DNA of 64,000 nucleotides. Origin: Cardinalis cardinalis (taxonomy: Eukaryota; Chordata; Aves; Passeriformes; Cardinalidae). Made by a program: the position numbers and the translations under genes. The notes under the pieces are model-generated. The model was not told the DNA's origin. It saw only the letters and a program-made list of their open reading frames with translations, and did no database searches. Where the stretch lies: NCBI GenBank assembly GCA_014549065.1, contig JACDOX010000324.1:565281-629280 (forward strand), given 5' to 3'. Numbering within the stretch: the first letter of the stretch is position 1; each line of letters opens with the position of its first letter. This document shows, piece by piece, positions 20,810 to 33,402 of the stretch.

Positions 20810-21516
20810 GGTGGTCCCGCCGCCGCCAGCCGGAAGTGGCGCACACGCGCAGTGACGCCCTCACACAGCGCCGCCGCTTGACCCCCGCCGGCTGCCGTAG
20901 GGCCCGGAAGTGGCGATAATGGCCTCCGCCGTGTCGTTCTCCCCGCCCGGCAGGTGGAGCCATCCCGCGCCCGCCCGCCCGTCTCTGGACNCGCCACCAT
21001 CACCCGCCCGCAGCCCCGGCAGCGGCCCCCGGCGCGCAGGGTTCGTTGGGGCCCCCGGTGCTGCCTAAGCGTGTTCTGCTCGGTCTCTGTGTTCTCCTCG
21101 CGGAACACACCCCGTGGTTCCGATCGCCGGCCGTGCACGGAGCAGCCTCGCGCGGTCGAAAACTGCGGGACAAATATCATTTTTAGGCGGAAAAAAACAC
21201 CGAAGGTGCTCCCGTCAAGCCTTGCGCCTCTCATTTGCATGGCGCCGCATGACGTCACGGGATCTAATTTGCATACACAAACAAGCGCACTCGCCGCCAT
21301 ATATGGATGGCAGCGCGCGAATGTAGGCGGAGCCGAGCGATCGCCCCGCCCCGCGGTGATGCAGGGGAGCCCGCGCGGAGCCCCCGAGTCACGCGCCGCG
21401 CTCATTTGCATGAGCGGCCCCGCCCCCTCGCCCTTGCCGCGCTCCCACCCTCGCCCCCGCGGGCACGTGGCCCCGCCCCGCGCCGCGCGTGGGGTGACGC
21501 CGGCCGGGGGGTGACG
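20810..21516. promoter_or_regulatory. bidirectional CpG-island promoter of SNRPC and ILRUN
   Basis: TATA-less, CpG-rich sequence between the SNRPC ATG (20809, minus) and the gap that should contain ILRUN exon 1 (plus). Visible sites: two CCGGAAGT ETS/GABP boxes (20830-20837 and 20904-20911), three ATTTGCAT octamers (21233-21240, 21267-21274 and 21404-21411), a full CRE TGACGTCA (21250-21257), a perfect CArG box CCATATATGG (21297-21306) and an E-box CACGTG (21464-21469). The ETS boxes lie on the SNRPC side and the octamer/CRE/CArG group on the ILRUN side. Confidence 0.75.
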
Positions 21517-21919
21517 NNNNNNNNNNNNNNNNNNNNNNNNNNNNNNNNNNNNNNNNNNNNNNNNNNNNNNNNNNNNNNNNNNNNNNNNNNNNNNNNNNNN
21601 NNNNNNNNNNNNNNNNNNNNNNNNNNNNNNNNNNNNNNNNNNNNNNNNNNNNNNNNNNNNNNNNNNNNNNNNNNNNNNNNNNNNNNNNNNNNNNNNNNNN
21701 NNNNNNNNNNNNNNNNNNNNNNNNNNNNNNNNNNNNNNNNNNNNNNNNNNNNNNNNNNNNNNNNNNNNNNNNNNNNNNNNNNNNNNNNNNNNNNNNNNNN
21801 NNNNNNNNNNNNNNNNNNNNNNNNNNNNNNNNNNNNNNNNNNNNNNNNNNNNNNNNNNNNNNNNNNNNNNNNNNNNNNNNNNNNNNNNNNNNNNNNNNNN
21901 NNNNNNNNNNNNNNNNNNN
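21517..21919. other. assembly gap (403 N)
   Basis: An unbroken run of N inside GC-rich sequence. The missing UBA-like first coding exon of ILRUN (about 158 coding bases by the family) fits here, since it is not visible on either side. Confidence 0.95.
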
Positions 21920-24900
21920 GCCCCCCCCCGCCCCGGCCCGGCCGCCCCAGGGCCCCGGCGGGGCGGGGGGGAACGGGCGGTGTTTGTGCTGGGCCCTCTG
22001 TCCCCTGGCCGGGCCGGAGGCGGCTCCCATGGCGGTGCGGGAGCGGGACGGGGCCGGGGCGGACGGGGCTGAGTCTCGGCCCCAGCCCGGGGTGCGGGTT
22101 CGTCTGTGCGAGGGCCCCGGAGCTGTTGGGGTGGCGAACAGATCCACGGGGCGTGTGAGCCTGCGTCCGGGGACGGGCTGTGGCGCCCCGACTTTGGGGC
22201 AGCTTCAGAGGGAGGGAAATTGTGGCAGAAAGGCGCTGGAGGAGCCTGGAAGCGGCCGCGGTGCGCGTGTGAGAGTTAGCGGGGTGTTTGGGGAAAACTC
22301 AGCGTCTGCCTGTGCACTGATGGGCTCTCTAAATCTTCTGACTCTCGGGTGCGTGTTTGTCTTGATAAAGGCTCTGTGTCACTGCCCAAGGAAAAAGCAG
22401 GCACGGGTTATCAGCGAGGCTGTAACTCGAGAAAAACAGGGGAGATATTCGGTACAAGGGTGAAAAACAGCACACAGGAGCGTTCTGGTGCAGTGAGCCC
22501 AGGAACTGTAATAAGGATGTTGTGGAGCAGCTGCTCTGTGAGTCGGGGGGTTTGGCTCGTTTTGAGCCCTCTCAGCTCATCTCCAAAGTGTGTTGACCCA
22601 AAAGCTCTGCGTGGTGAGGGCTGGAGGAGAGCAAACGAGTGCCGCGTGTTTCAGACACGGTGAGCAGAGAGATCACTTAGCTGAGCTCTGCTTAGAGGTA
22701 GAACATCAAACCCAGAAACCTCGGCTTTGAAAACTGAAATCCGAGGGGAGGTCTGGATATCAACAGTTGGGGGAAAACTTGTGTGGAATTGTTGAGTTTA
22801 TAAACAGTAGTGAGACAACTTTGTTGGNTTTTTGGTTTTGGCTTTTCCTTCCTCCTACAGCTCTGTATTGAATTTTTGTGGCAAATAAGCATCTACAGAA
22901 GGAGTAGAGGAATAGCAAGTAATTCCTTGTGTTTTGTAAGCTGATGCAATGTGAAGGGAGGTCTCGAGGAGNTCAGGAGTTTGCTTGGAAGAAACAGTTG
23001 GCTCCCAGCAGAGGATGCTTTCCCATCTCATCCATGTGTTGGTGATATGACTAAAACTGACACTGCGCTGTAATTCTGGGGGTTCTGTGAGGTTCCTGGG
23101 GAGAGCAGGGAACAGAATTCCCTGGAAGTTACTCCTGAAGATGCTCTGTGTAGCCAGAGTGTTCCTGGTTTGTGCTGAAGCAACTCTTTTTCATTCAGGA
23201 CTGTTGAATTCTTGTTTGAAATAACAGCATTTCAAATCCAGCCTCAGAACTGACTGAAGTGGTTGAAATAGCCTTAATTTCCCAATGTCAGTAGTTTGGT
23301 TCTGAAAACATCTGNTTTTTTCTGAAGTTTGGTAAGTTGTGCCTGGATGGGCATGTGCCTGTTGGGTTGGTGAGATGTGTGCAAACAGACACGGGCTGGG
23401 GCTGCTCTGAGAGGGCTCAGAGCCCGTGTGAGTGCCCGTTCTCAGCCTGGCAGGGGCTGCTCCTTCTCGCCCAGCTTGGTGCTGTTCCTCGTGCTGCTGT
23501 GCCCTGTGCCTGTCCCACTGCCCAGCTCCCTCCCCTTCCTGCATGGCCACGGGGTCATTGGCCCTGCTGGGCTGACCCTGCGCTGACCCCGCTGTCCCTC
23601 GGCAGGGACAATCAGGACACGTGCTCCAGTTCTGGAAGCGCCTTTCCCGTGTCACTGAGGGGCCCTGTGCAGTCCACACTGCCCAGGTGATTCAGGTGCC
23701 CTACCAGGTTTGCCTTGTGTGGCCTGGGATTAGGGTCAGAACCTTCTGGCACCAGCACATCNTGCAAATAATTTGTCTTGATGAGACTGTCAGGTCACTT
23801 TTCCAGGTGTTCCAAGTCAGGATTGATGTTCACCTGCAGGAAATGGTGAGGGAGCTCATGGTGGGGTGACACAAATGCACGTGTTGGGTGTTCCAGGTTC
23901 TCTGTAGCANTGTCCCATGTGTGAGTTCATTAACAAACACATAAAGAGTTTCACTAGAACTTGTTCCCAGGTGTGAAAGCTGCTCTTTGGCAGTAACTGT
24001 CGTCTCCAGACCCACAGTTCCTTCCCCACTTTGTGTCTTTCATGTACTACAGGGAACACTCTGAGCTTAATGTGCTTTGAAAGACCATTTCCAACAGCAT
24101 CATTAGGAATTGTGGTCAGAGGACTTAGAGTGAATTAGCAGTACTGCTGGAATAAAGGAATCATTTTTAAATAGCTTGTTTGGCCAATCTAGGGGGAAAA
24201 ATTAGTGGCTGACTGGGGAGGAATACCTGTAAGTAGCCTCTAAAAGTCTGTGTCCACTTCTCCAGTTCCCAGGAATGCTCAGTGCCCCTTCAGACCTCTG
24301 TCAGGCTTGGGCAGTGCTAAGGAACTGCCAGCCTTTATTAAGTACTGTAAAAATGCTTTGGGTTGAACATATGCATCCAAAGTTTCAGAGGCTGTTCCTT
24401 GATCTGCAGGAAATACAGGTTAAACCCTTTGTCTTTCCCTGGTATTTATTAAACACTTTCCTGGAGTTATGTCTGTTTTCTGTGCTGACTTCTTGCCTTC
24501 TTGCTGCATGGATCTGATTCCCCAGCAGCAGCACACACCATCCTGCTTTACTATTTAGTTATTTATTTTCCATTCAGAGAGGCTGCAGAGGGAGAGGCTG
24601 AGCTTTCACTTTCGGCCTGAAACCAAAAGTGAACTTCTTTGTTCAAAAAGCAGAACCAAAAATGAACTGTTTTGATGCTGAAAACGTTTCTNCCTTGGGA
24701 GGAAACCCTGGGCACTGGAGTGGGGAGGGCATTTTGCTACTGTTGCATCCAGGATCAATGGCTCTGCTCCCTCCCCTCCAGATGTGGGGCCCCACACAGC
24801 TGGGAGGGAGGGGCTCACAGGAGGGGTTTTGGGGTGCAGTGGAGTCCCACGTGTTGCCTGCAGCTCCACGGTGATCTGTGAGATGGGCAGGAGTGGGTCT

Positions 24901-27900
24901 GAACCCCNTTGGCCTTGGCTGGCCTTCACAGGGAGCTGCTGGAACTCCATAAAAGTCATTGGATTCCTCTAAAGCTGGGGTGGCAATTGTATTGGGACAA
25001 GAAAAAGGAATGATTTTCTTTGAATTGGAGTGTGTGCCAGCTTTGTGGGTGAGAGGCTTGGAGCTGCTTTAATTCCATGAGAAAGTGAATTAGTTTGAAA
25101 TAGCTAATGGTGGTAGATTTAAAATCCATATTTTAGTGTAGCTGGCTCAGNGATTCCCAGTTTGAAAGAAATAATGTATATTTCAATAATTTACATGTAA
25201 TATTTCTTTACNTTCTCTTTTTAGCTCTTGTTTAGAAAGCTGAATTTTTATCAGAGCAGTAGGTGTGATGTTTAATTGAAGTGTGTCAGGTAATGATGGT
25301 TTCCATTGTGTGTGGGGGGAAAAAAGCATTATTGTAACAAAGCTTTTTGGATCCAGCTTTAGGTGAAAAGGTCATTATTTGTAAGGTTGTCAGATCTCTT
25401 NTAGAGATCCTCATGTTTTTTCATCTGTTTAGGAGAATTTGTAGCTGTGTCATGGTTTAACTAGTACTCCCTAGGTAATGTTTTGCATGAAGATAAGTTT
25501 ATCTCTGAAAATACTGCAGAAATCTGCAGTAAAACCTTGTTCTCTCTCATGTCAGGTGTGAGGCAGTTGTGTGNTACAGTTGTCTTATAGATTCACATTT
25601 CCATCCCTGTGGGTGGGCTGTTCAAATTCTTTATATCCAGTGAAACACCTGTATTGCCCAGAAGTGGATGTACTTAATGGGGAGTCTAAAGACATGGTTT
25701 AACTAATAGGGGTTTAATTGCTTTTCCAGTGACTTAAATGAAGTGTAGGTGCTACTCAGAGAAATACTTGAGGTGTATTTGTGGGAGAAGTCAGGACACT
25801 CAGAATTTAACAGAACACNCTGGGTCAAGGGGGTTCACTCACATGGGATGTGTTTCCCACAGTGGCTCACACCAGCATTGCTCCTGATTTTTAACCTCAG
25901 GTGTTTGCAGGTGTCCTCTGAGAACAGATGTTTGATCTGCTCTTCAAATTGAATCCATGTTCTGACAAATGTGAGGAGAACTTCCCCACTGCTCAGCACA
26001 AACCTCGAGCTCAGTTTTGACACCCCTTCCTTTGATGGGGAATCCTCATGTCAAGGAGGAGGCAGGAAACAGACCTGATTCTGCAGTAAATCATCCTTCC
26101 CGGGCATGCCTGTGGGTTTTTGTTCCTCACCCAGCATCCATGGGGCAGGGACAGCGGTGGGTGGGAGTTCCCATCATCCTTATCAGGTGACAGAGACCAG
26201 AGTCCTGTGTTCTTTCTGTGACTCAGTACACGTTTGTCGAGCAATCTGGGTCTTGGTGTGACTCTGCTTGGGTTAATATTTGTTTATGGTGACCAGCTGG
26301 GCCAAATCTGGTGAGAAGGGTTGCCTCAAAACACTGATGGGGTGTTGATAAGCTTTAGTAGGGAAGAAGGAAGCTGAGGCTTTGGACTTGATGTCCATCT
26401 TACTGTGACCCACAGGTGACACACTGTCCTCACAGGCAGAAGTGGCACCCCAGAAGCAGATCTGGTGGTTGTGCTGTCACCAGGATGTCAGGACAGTCTG
26501 GGGAGCTCTGGATTGTGGCNGGTGCAGAGTCATTTACACCCTTGGGTTGGGGAGGGAAAAGAGGTTTTAAACTGTTTGGTCTGTTGTGGCTCGCTTGAAA
26601 CACAGTGGGTGTCTCTTAGTGCCTGTGAACTATCCCAGGCTGCTGCCTCTCTGTGTCCACAGCTGTCTCCTAATGCTACTAAAAATAGCAACATTACAGA
26701 ATTAAACAATTTTAAAATATTTTCTTAGAAGCTTTTATCTGGTGCACTAAAAAAACCCTCCAAACCCACACCTCTTCTCCAGAGCAACTCAAGTGTTTGA
26801 CCTGATTATTTTGAATGAAATCTAGACTCTAAAGAAATTGTATTTATAACTGTGGAACATACTATAATTGTTCTCCAGGGTACAAAGCNTTGAAAAATTT
26901 GGTGCCTGTGGCATGAAAGCATAAGCAGGTAACTGTAGCAGAATTGNGAATTGGGTACAATATAATTTTGGTCCAGCTGGACTCTGCCTTACATGCCCCA
27001 ACTTGTTCTCAGACAGTTTCTGTAGCTTAATCCCCTTTCACTTTCATCAGACAATTATAGGTTGGTAACGTAGTTTGTACTGAGGAATTGGCAGTTCCAG
27101 AATCTCCTCTGTACTGGCAGCTCTCAATGACTTTCCAGTGGGAAGAGCCGTTGCCTGTTTTCAGTGGCAGCTCCTGCTGGGACATTCTCAGGATATTTTA
27201 CCCCCCTCTTAAAGCTGCTGGGACCAGCTGCTTTGGGAGGGCTCAGCTGCTGGGGATGGTTCTGGGGACTCCTGCTTGTAGCACCGTTATTGTGGTGCTG
27301 CTGTTGGGCAGGGGGTTGTGCTCAGGTGCTTTTGCTGTGCTCAGGTGCTTTTGCTGTGCTCAGATGATGTGCTCAGCCATGTGCAGGTATCTCAGGAAGG
27401 TTTCAGCAGCTGCTGTTGGTGTTTCTGTGCACATTAAAGCTGCTCAGGGAAAGTGAGTTCCTTTGATGGTTTGGTGTTCTGAGGACTGTGCCTCTCCTGT
27501 GGGCTCTCAGTTTCTCTCTTCATGCTGCCCCTGCAGACACAGGATTGCTTCTGTCACCACAGGTTTCTGTCTTCTTCCTAGAACACCCCACTTGTATGTG
27601 GAACTGCTGCTTTCAACTAAAACAATGTAATGTTTTTCTGTGTCTTCATGTGAAAAAATGTATAAGCTTTAAATTAGTCAGATCTTCCCCCCCACACCTT
27701 CAGCTGTGTAAATTCAGCTTAAAGCTTTCAGCATCCCTGAGTGATCCTTTTCCATCATCAAACATCTTATATTGTAGTTTCCCAACTTTATACACAGAAT
27801 TTAGTGTAACTTTAGTATAAGAGGGGTCAAGAATGAAGAAAACTGACACAGTAATTTTGCTTTCTGAAATTCTGTCTGCTGACTGATTAAAATTCCAGCC

Positions 27901-30900
27901 CTTCAAAACATCTTGAGACTTTGCATTTAATTGCCATGTGTCATCCCTATTGAAGGTTTGAATTGAAAGCTCCAGGTGGAAGTGCTTCCCTGCAGCCTGA
28001 TGTGCTTGCCTCTTCCCACACCCCCTTTGGCCTTCTCCAAGGCTTGGAGTGAGGCATCTCCTGCTTCAGGAGCGAGAGAAGCTGTTGGAGATGTCCCAGC
28101 CTGGATTATCAGCAATCCAGGTCCCCAAGAGCTGGGGTGAAGAGCATCCAACTCGATTGTGGAAATGAGGAGACAGAAGGGGTTGCCTCACTTGGATGTC
28201 TCCCATATGCGTTTTTAGTCTCTCCCCCTGTATCATGTAGAGAAGTTCCATTATTTGGGAGTGAGAAGCTGTCCATCTGCTGCACTGTTTATTTTTGTTT
28301 TTTAACAATAGACACCTTATGGGGTGCTGTGGTGCCTGGTTACAGACTGCATTTGGAGAGCGAGAGGAGCTCTGTGAAGGTGGAGACTTGAGTTACAGAA
28401 GGAGTCTGAGGTGTCCTACATCACGTGCTCTGTGCTGGAGATTTTATTGTGCTGTTTAGCCCTGCCCAGTGTCTACATTGCATATTTCCAGGAGATGTCA
28501 CCTGAGTTGCCTGGCTCATGACAAAACACTGCACCCTGTGAGTGCTGAGGGCACCTGCCTGGCTCCTCTCACCCTCCNCAGGGACAGACTTGGCACCTTC
28601 CTTCCAATGACCAAGTCCAGTTGTTACATAAGAAATAGTGCTGGCTGTCTCTGCATGGCCTGAGGGCTGCCTCCCATCTGAAATTCCAAAGGAATGGAAG
28701 GTGCCATTGCAGGGAGCATTCTGTCTGTTGTGTTCTCCAGCAGCTCAGGAGAAGCAGAGCCCTGCAGGCTCCCCAGGATCAGGCCGTGGTGGGTGCTGTG
28801 CTGTGGGCATGGGCAAGAGCCAGAGAGAGGGAAATTTACAGGCTGGATTTTGAGCCTAAGCTGTGATTTGATTTGAATTTTTACCCCCCAAAAATCTGTT
28901 CTTTAAAAAAATTACATCTTTGGCTTGCTCATCAAGTAATTTGACAATATATGAAAGCTTGCAGATTCCTGTGACATTTATAGTTCAAATTCTAATGTCC
29001 CTTGTCTTGTATGTTTGAAGCACCTGCTTGTACTGCTTTTCTTCCAAGATACTGAACTTCTCTATGCTGAAAGAATTCTCCATATTCTGGGGAGAAGAAG
29101 GGTTTGGGGCCCGTGCCCTGCTTTGCTTGAGGCCTCAGCAGCCTCTGTGCTTCAGTGTCTTCAATCTCCTTAGAAAGTCTGATACAATCAAAGACAATTT
29201 CCATTTACCTGTGTGCTGTTGATTGTTTGCAGTATAGGGAGGTTNTGTAAGGAGGCCTTGAGTTTGTGAACTGATTTGGAAGAGTTTCTCTTAATTTTGA
29301 ACACTGAATTACTTTAATCAATTAATTAATGGCTGAATATATTGGTTTAACATAACAAAAGGCTGTCTGGAAAAAACGGGGAAGGGAAAGAAGGGCTCAA
29401 GAGGAGCTACCTCTTTGCTATCACTTAAGAGTTGTTAAGGGATGTCACCAGAGCTATTAGCAGGGAAGGTTTTAACTTGACTGTTGTAATTTGGCTCCTG
29501 AGGCTTGAAATGAAGCAGCAGAGCAGAAGGATTGATCTGGAAAGGAACACTTTGGTGTTGTGTGGGAAAAGCACTTGTCNCCCAAGGATTATGGGATGCC
29601 CTTGGAGAGGAAGGAGAGGGATACCCAGAGTTAGAGTGGATTTGGTTGATGATGTGGGGCTACAACCTGTACTTGCTTCCTACTCCCCTTTCTTTCTGGA
29701 ATCTTGCTCTTAGGGCTAAAATTGAGCACGGTGCTGAGTCCTGGGCTCACCCCATCACTGGAGTGACTTGTGACTGCAGGCTTTTCCTGGGAGTTGGATC
29801 CTGTCAGACCTGCTCTGTAAGTGTGGCAGGGCTACAAACTGCTGTGGTCCAAGGCTGCTCTAAAAATGGAAAAAATTGCTTAATTTTGGGAAGGTAAGGA
29901 GGGCCTGAGACCTGGAGGGCCCTGTGAAGAAAGAGCTGCATGGCTGCCCCTGTAATTAGGAGAGNTCAATCATGTCAATTATTCTGGCTGGATTTGCAGA
30001 GTTGTTTGGTTTATTATAGTAATTTATCTCCTATGGCAGAGAGCAGTAAGTAGTGCAGTGTAAGTCACACTGAGGAGTGAAATCAAGCAGGCAGGGATGT
30101 GTGAGCAGAAGCCTTTAGATGATCCTTTCAACCCTTTATCTGAGGGCTGACCCTTGTGACTGTCTCTGCAGTGTCTGCAGCTGAGGCTATGCAGTTACAG
30201 CTGGGCGAAGACCTAAAAACCCCCAAATATGTATTTAAAAACAGACTAATCTCAAGGCCTTGAGTGTGTGTGCCCTAAGGCATCTCTGTCATTAGGGTCA
30301 CACTTGGTTGTGGGCTGCTCTGATGCTGTGCCTGTGGCATAAGGGCAAGTGCAGGCTGTGCTGCTTGGGTTCAGCTGCCTGCACGTCCCCAGACTGCAGA
30401 GAGTTCACCTCTGCAAGTGGCATTTTCCCCAGAGTGCTGCTCTGCAACTGATCTTGGGGGTTTTGGGGTCAGGGAGGAGGGGGGCGCTGTCTCTTGGGGG
30501 AGGAGTAGGACAGAGCCAGTGGCTGTGTGAGGTGTGAGCTGGGGGTGCCTCTGGCCCAGAGCGCAGCTGCCGCTGCTCTGTCCCTATCTCCTGGGGTTGT
30601 CTGTGTCAAAGAACGTGAACTCAAGGCAGATTTGCTTTGTCATCCTGACTTTGGCTTTTGCCACTGTGAATTTCTCTTCAGTTTCTGGAAGCTTCTTTTT
30701 AGNTCTCTACTGGGAAGTCCAAGAGGCATTGAAACACATAGAAGGGCTCACCCCAAACACCCCCCATCACGCAGATCATACGGTGGGAGTGGGGAGGTGG
30801 ATTTTGGAATATTTGATCACAAACAGGGCAAATCTGTTTCCAGCATGTGTTGTTCTTTAGTTAGTTTTTAACTCGATGCTGCAGAGGAGTGGTGTTGTTT

Positions 30901-33247
30901 CCCAATGGCAAAGAGCACTGAAATATGACCCCGGGATGGGAGTGCTGGCCCCAGGCCTGTGTGCACAAATAGCCCACTACCTTCTGAGGCCTGTTTGCAG
31001 GCCAGCAAACAAACACAGCCAGGCTGCCTTGCAAAGAGTTGCAGTAGAAATCTGCCCCTCAGAGCTTTTATTTTTTCCTTTCAGTGTCAATAAAATGTCA
31101 GTACCACTGATTCCAGAACAAGGTGTTGTGGTCCATCTGAAAATGTAGTTATGTAGTAGCGGATTAGGAAGAGAAAGAGCTGCATTGCTGTCTTTTGTAT
31201 CTCCTACAATACCTTTTGCCTTGGATTGCTGTACTACAGGAAGAAATCCTAGTGCAAACTAAGCTCCAGCTCATGGTGTTAGCTGGGTGAGCGAGCAGGA
31301 GTCTCTTGGCACAGCCCTGGTGTGAGTTATGTAAATCTTGTGCAGTGTATAAGCAACAGGCGGTTGGTGACGTAAAACTGAGCATTTGTCTCTGTTTACT
31401 GGCTAATGTGACATGGCCCCTTCCTGCAGCATTTGACTGAGCTGGCGGGATTAAATAGAGCCCTGACACTCCTAAGTAGAAAACGCCTNGGGCTGAATAA
31501 TGGTTTCTGCTCTGGAATTCAGAATTCTGGCCACAGCACGGGACCCGGTGGCTCCTGTGTTGGACCAAAGTCCGCTCGGCACGGATGGCAAAGGTCTGGC
31601 TCTGACGCTGGGGTTGCTGAATTGCTCATCTATCCCTGTGGCCATGTTGTGCAGGACATTGCTCCAGTGCCTCCTTAGCAGAATGTCAGCAACTCCTGTG
31701 ACTCACCCAGNGATTATCTGCTGGCTGCTGGTGCTGTGATGGATGGATTGATTGCAAAACCGATGGGGCTCTTTGGTCCTCCCCCAGTGCCCCCAGTGTG
31801 GCTCTACCAGCCCTGCTGTTGCCCCCAGTCAGCTGCTGCACTTTGGGTCCCCTGAGTATTCTGTGGGGAGAAAGTGACACTGCTCCCATGCAGTTCAGAT
31901 TTTATCCAGAATGTGTCTGATTTGAATGTTTTTTGCCATGAACACTGTAGGAATTGAACAGGAGGCAGTTTCTTTACTCACTGTTTCAAGCCTCTTTCCA
32001 GCTGGCAAGCAGCCCCACAAAGCCCTGTGTTTGCTCTTGCTCAGGGTCAGGCTGCAAATGTTTCTCTTGCTTTCACCTTGGCTGTCTGACTCGGACACAT
32101 GACACCCCACCACTATCCAGCCCCTCAATATGTCACTGTGCCCACACAGAGCAGCTTCTGCAGGGCTTTGCTTTTAGGTGGTGGTTCCCAGTTCCTGAAG
32201 TCTTGGTTTTGGTTTGTTTTTTTTTTCTATCCTACTCAAAAAAGCAACACAGATTTCTGCAGTCATGAATAAAAAAAGCAGTTGTTATGCCCATTGCGTT
32301 TGGGGAGATTTTACTCATCTCCATTCTCACAGCACCCACTCACAACATGTAAATCAGGGCCATAACCTCTCAGACATGTATAAACAGAGGAATTACATGA
32401 CTTGCCAAACACTTACATAATGACTTAATAGTNTATCGTGGAACTGAGCTAAGGCTCATGAATCCTCTTCCTGCCTGACTGTTCTTCTTCTCACATTAAT
32501 TATCATGAGCTGTAGCTACACCATGGCTCAGGAATCAATAGCATTGTGGCTTTCTGAATGTCCTTAATGTATCACAGACTTGCACTGTCATTTGTCTTTA
32601 TTCAGTGAGAACTTTTGACTCAGGTGGTTTGTAAGTTCCTGCAAGTTGTGACTACCCACAGCTGAACAGGCACTTTATTGATAAATAAACAGGTTGTATC
32701 TGATGCTATGTTTCAAAAACTCCAGCGAGGCTGGAGTTATTATCTGTAGCTACTGTTGCCCTTTGGCCCTGAGAGTTATCTTCATGTTTTGTTCCTCTTG
32801 TGCTCCTTTTGAACCTTGTATGCCAAAACAAAATGGAGAGGTTTGGTTGGTCCTTTTGAAATTAGCTGAGGTAACAAGGCTGGTGAAGAAACTGCCCAGT
32901 GTTTGTGACATAGCTCTTCTCTTGGTGTCTCCTGAACTGTTCAGCAAGTTTCATAGAGAACTGTTGGAGTAGAGGCCTCCAAGACTTGTAAGTTCCAAAG
33001 TTTCCAGGGAAAATAGAACCAGAGTAGAAAANTGATCTAAGCCAGTGTCCCTGGCAAGAAAAAGTGCTGTATTTTGAGCTCTGTTATCTTGGAGAATGAT
33101 AGAGATAAATGCTTTTAAAAAACACATAAGCAGCAGAGTTATTACAGTCTGGATATTTTTGCTGACCTGTTTAGGATGACATATGACCTGTGCAAAGGGC
33201 CTGACCCAGCTGTACTTCAGGTTGTAATGTGCTTTTTTCCTTTTCAG
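21920..33247 (+). other. ILRUN intron 1
   Basis: The first 400 bases are still CpG-island sequence; the rest is ordinary, moderately AT-rich intron. Small features are a 19-bp direct duplication (27320-27357, GCTCAGGTGCTTTTGCTGT) and an ATF/CRE-like TGACGTAA near 31368. I recognise no further exon, transposon or RNA gene in these 11.3 kb. Confidence 0.6.
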
Positions 33248-33402
33248 GAATCTACAAGCTGCCATTGGAGCCTACTATGACTTTGAGAGTCCAAATATCA
33301 ATGTCCCCTCCATGTCATTTGTGGAAGATGTCACCATAGGTGAAGGAGAGTCCATCCCTCCTGATACCCAGTTTACAAAAACATGGAGGATACAGAATAC
33401 AG
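33248..33402 (+). CDS. ILRUN: ILRUN coding exon 2
   Basis: 155 nt encoding NLQAAIGAYYDFESPNINVP and on to TQFTKTWRIQNT plus one base. Acceptor TTTTCAG, donor GTGAGG. Joins the UBA-like region to the start of the FW domain. Confidence 0.96.

Noticed and set aside
21230..21415. snRNA gene promoter suggested by three octamers
   Set aside because: No proximal sequence element or snRNA body is visible beside them; the sites are better explained as part of the ILRUN/SNRPC promoter.
22020..22463. Plus-strand ORF starting MAVRERDG just after the gap as ILRUN exon 1
   Set aside because: It shows no UBA-like sequence and has no donor giving the TG|G Trp codon needed by exon 2.
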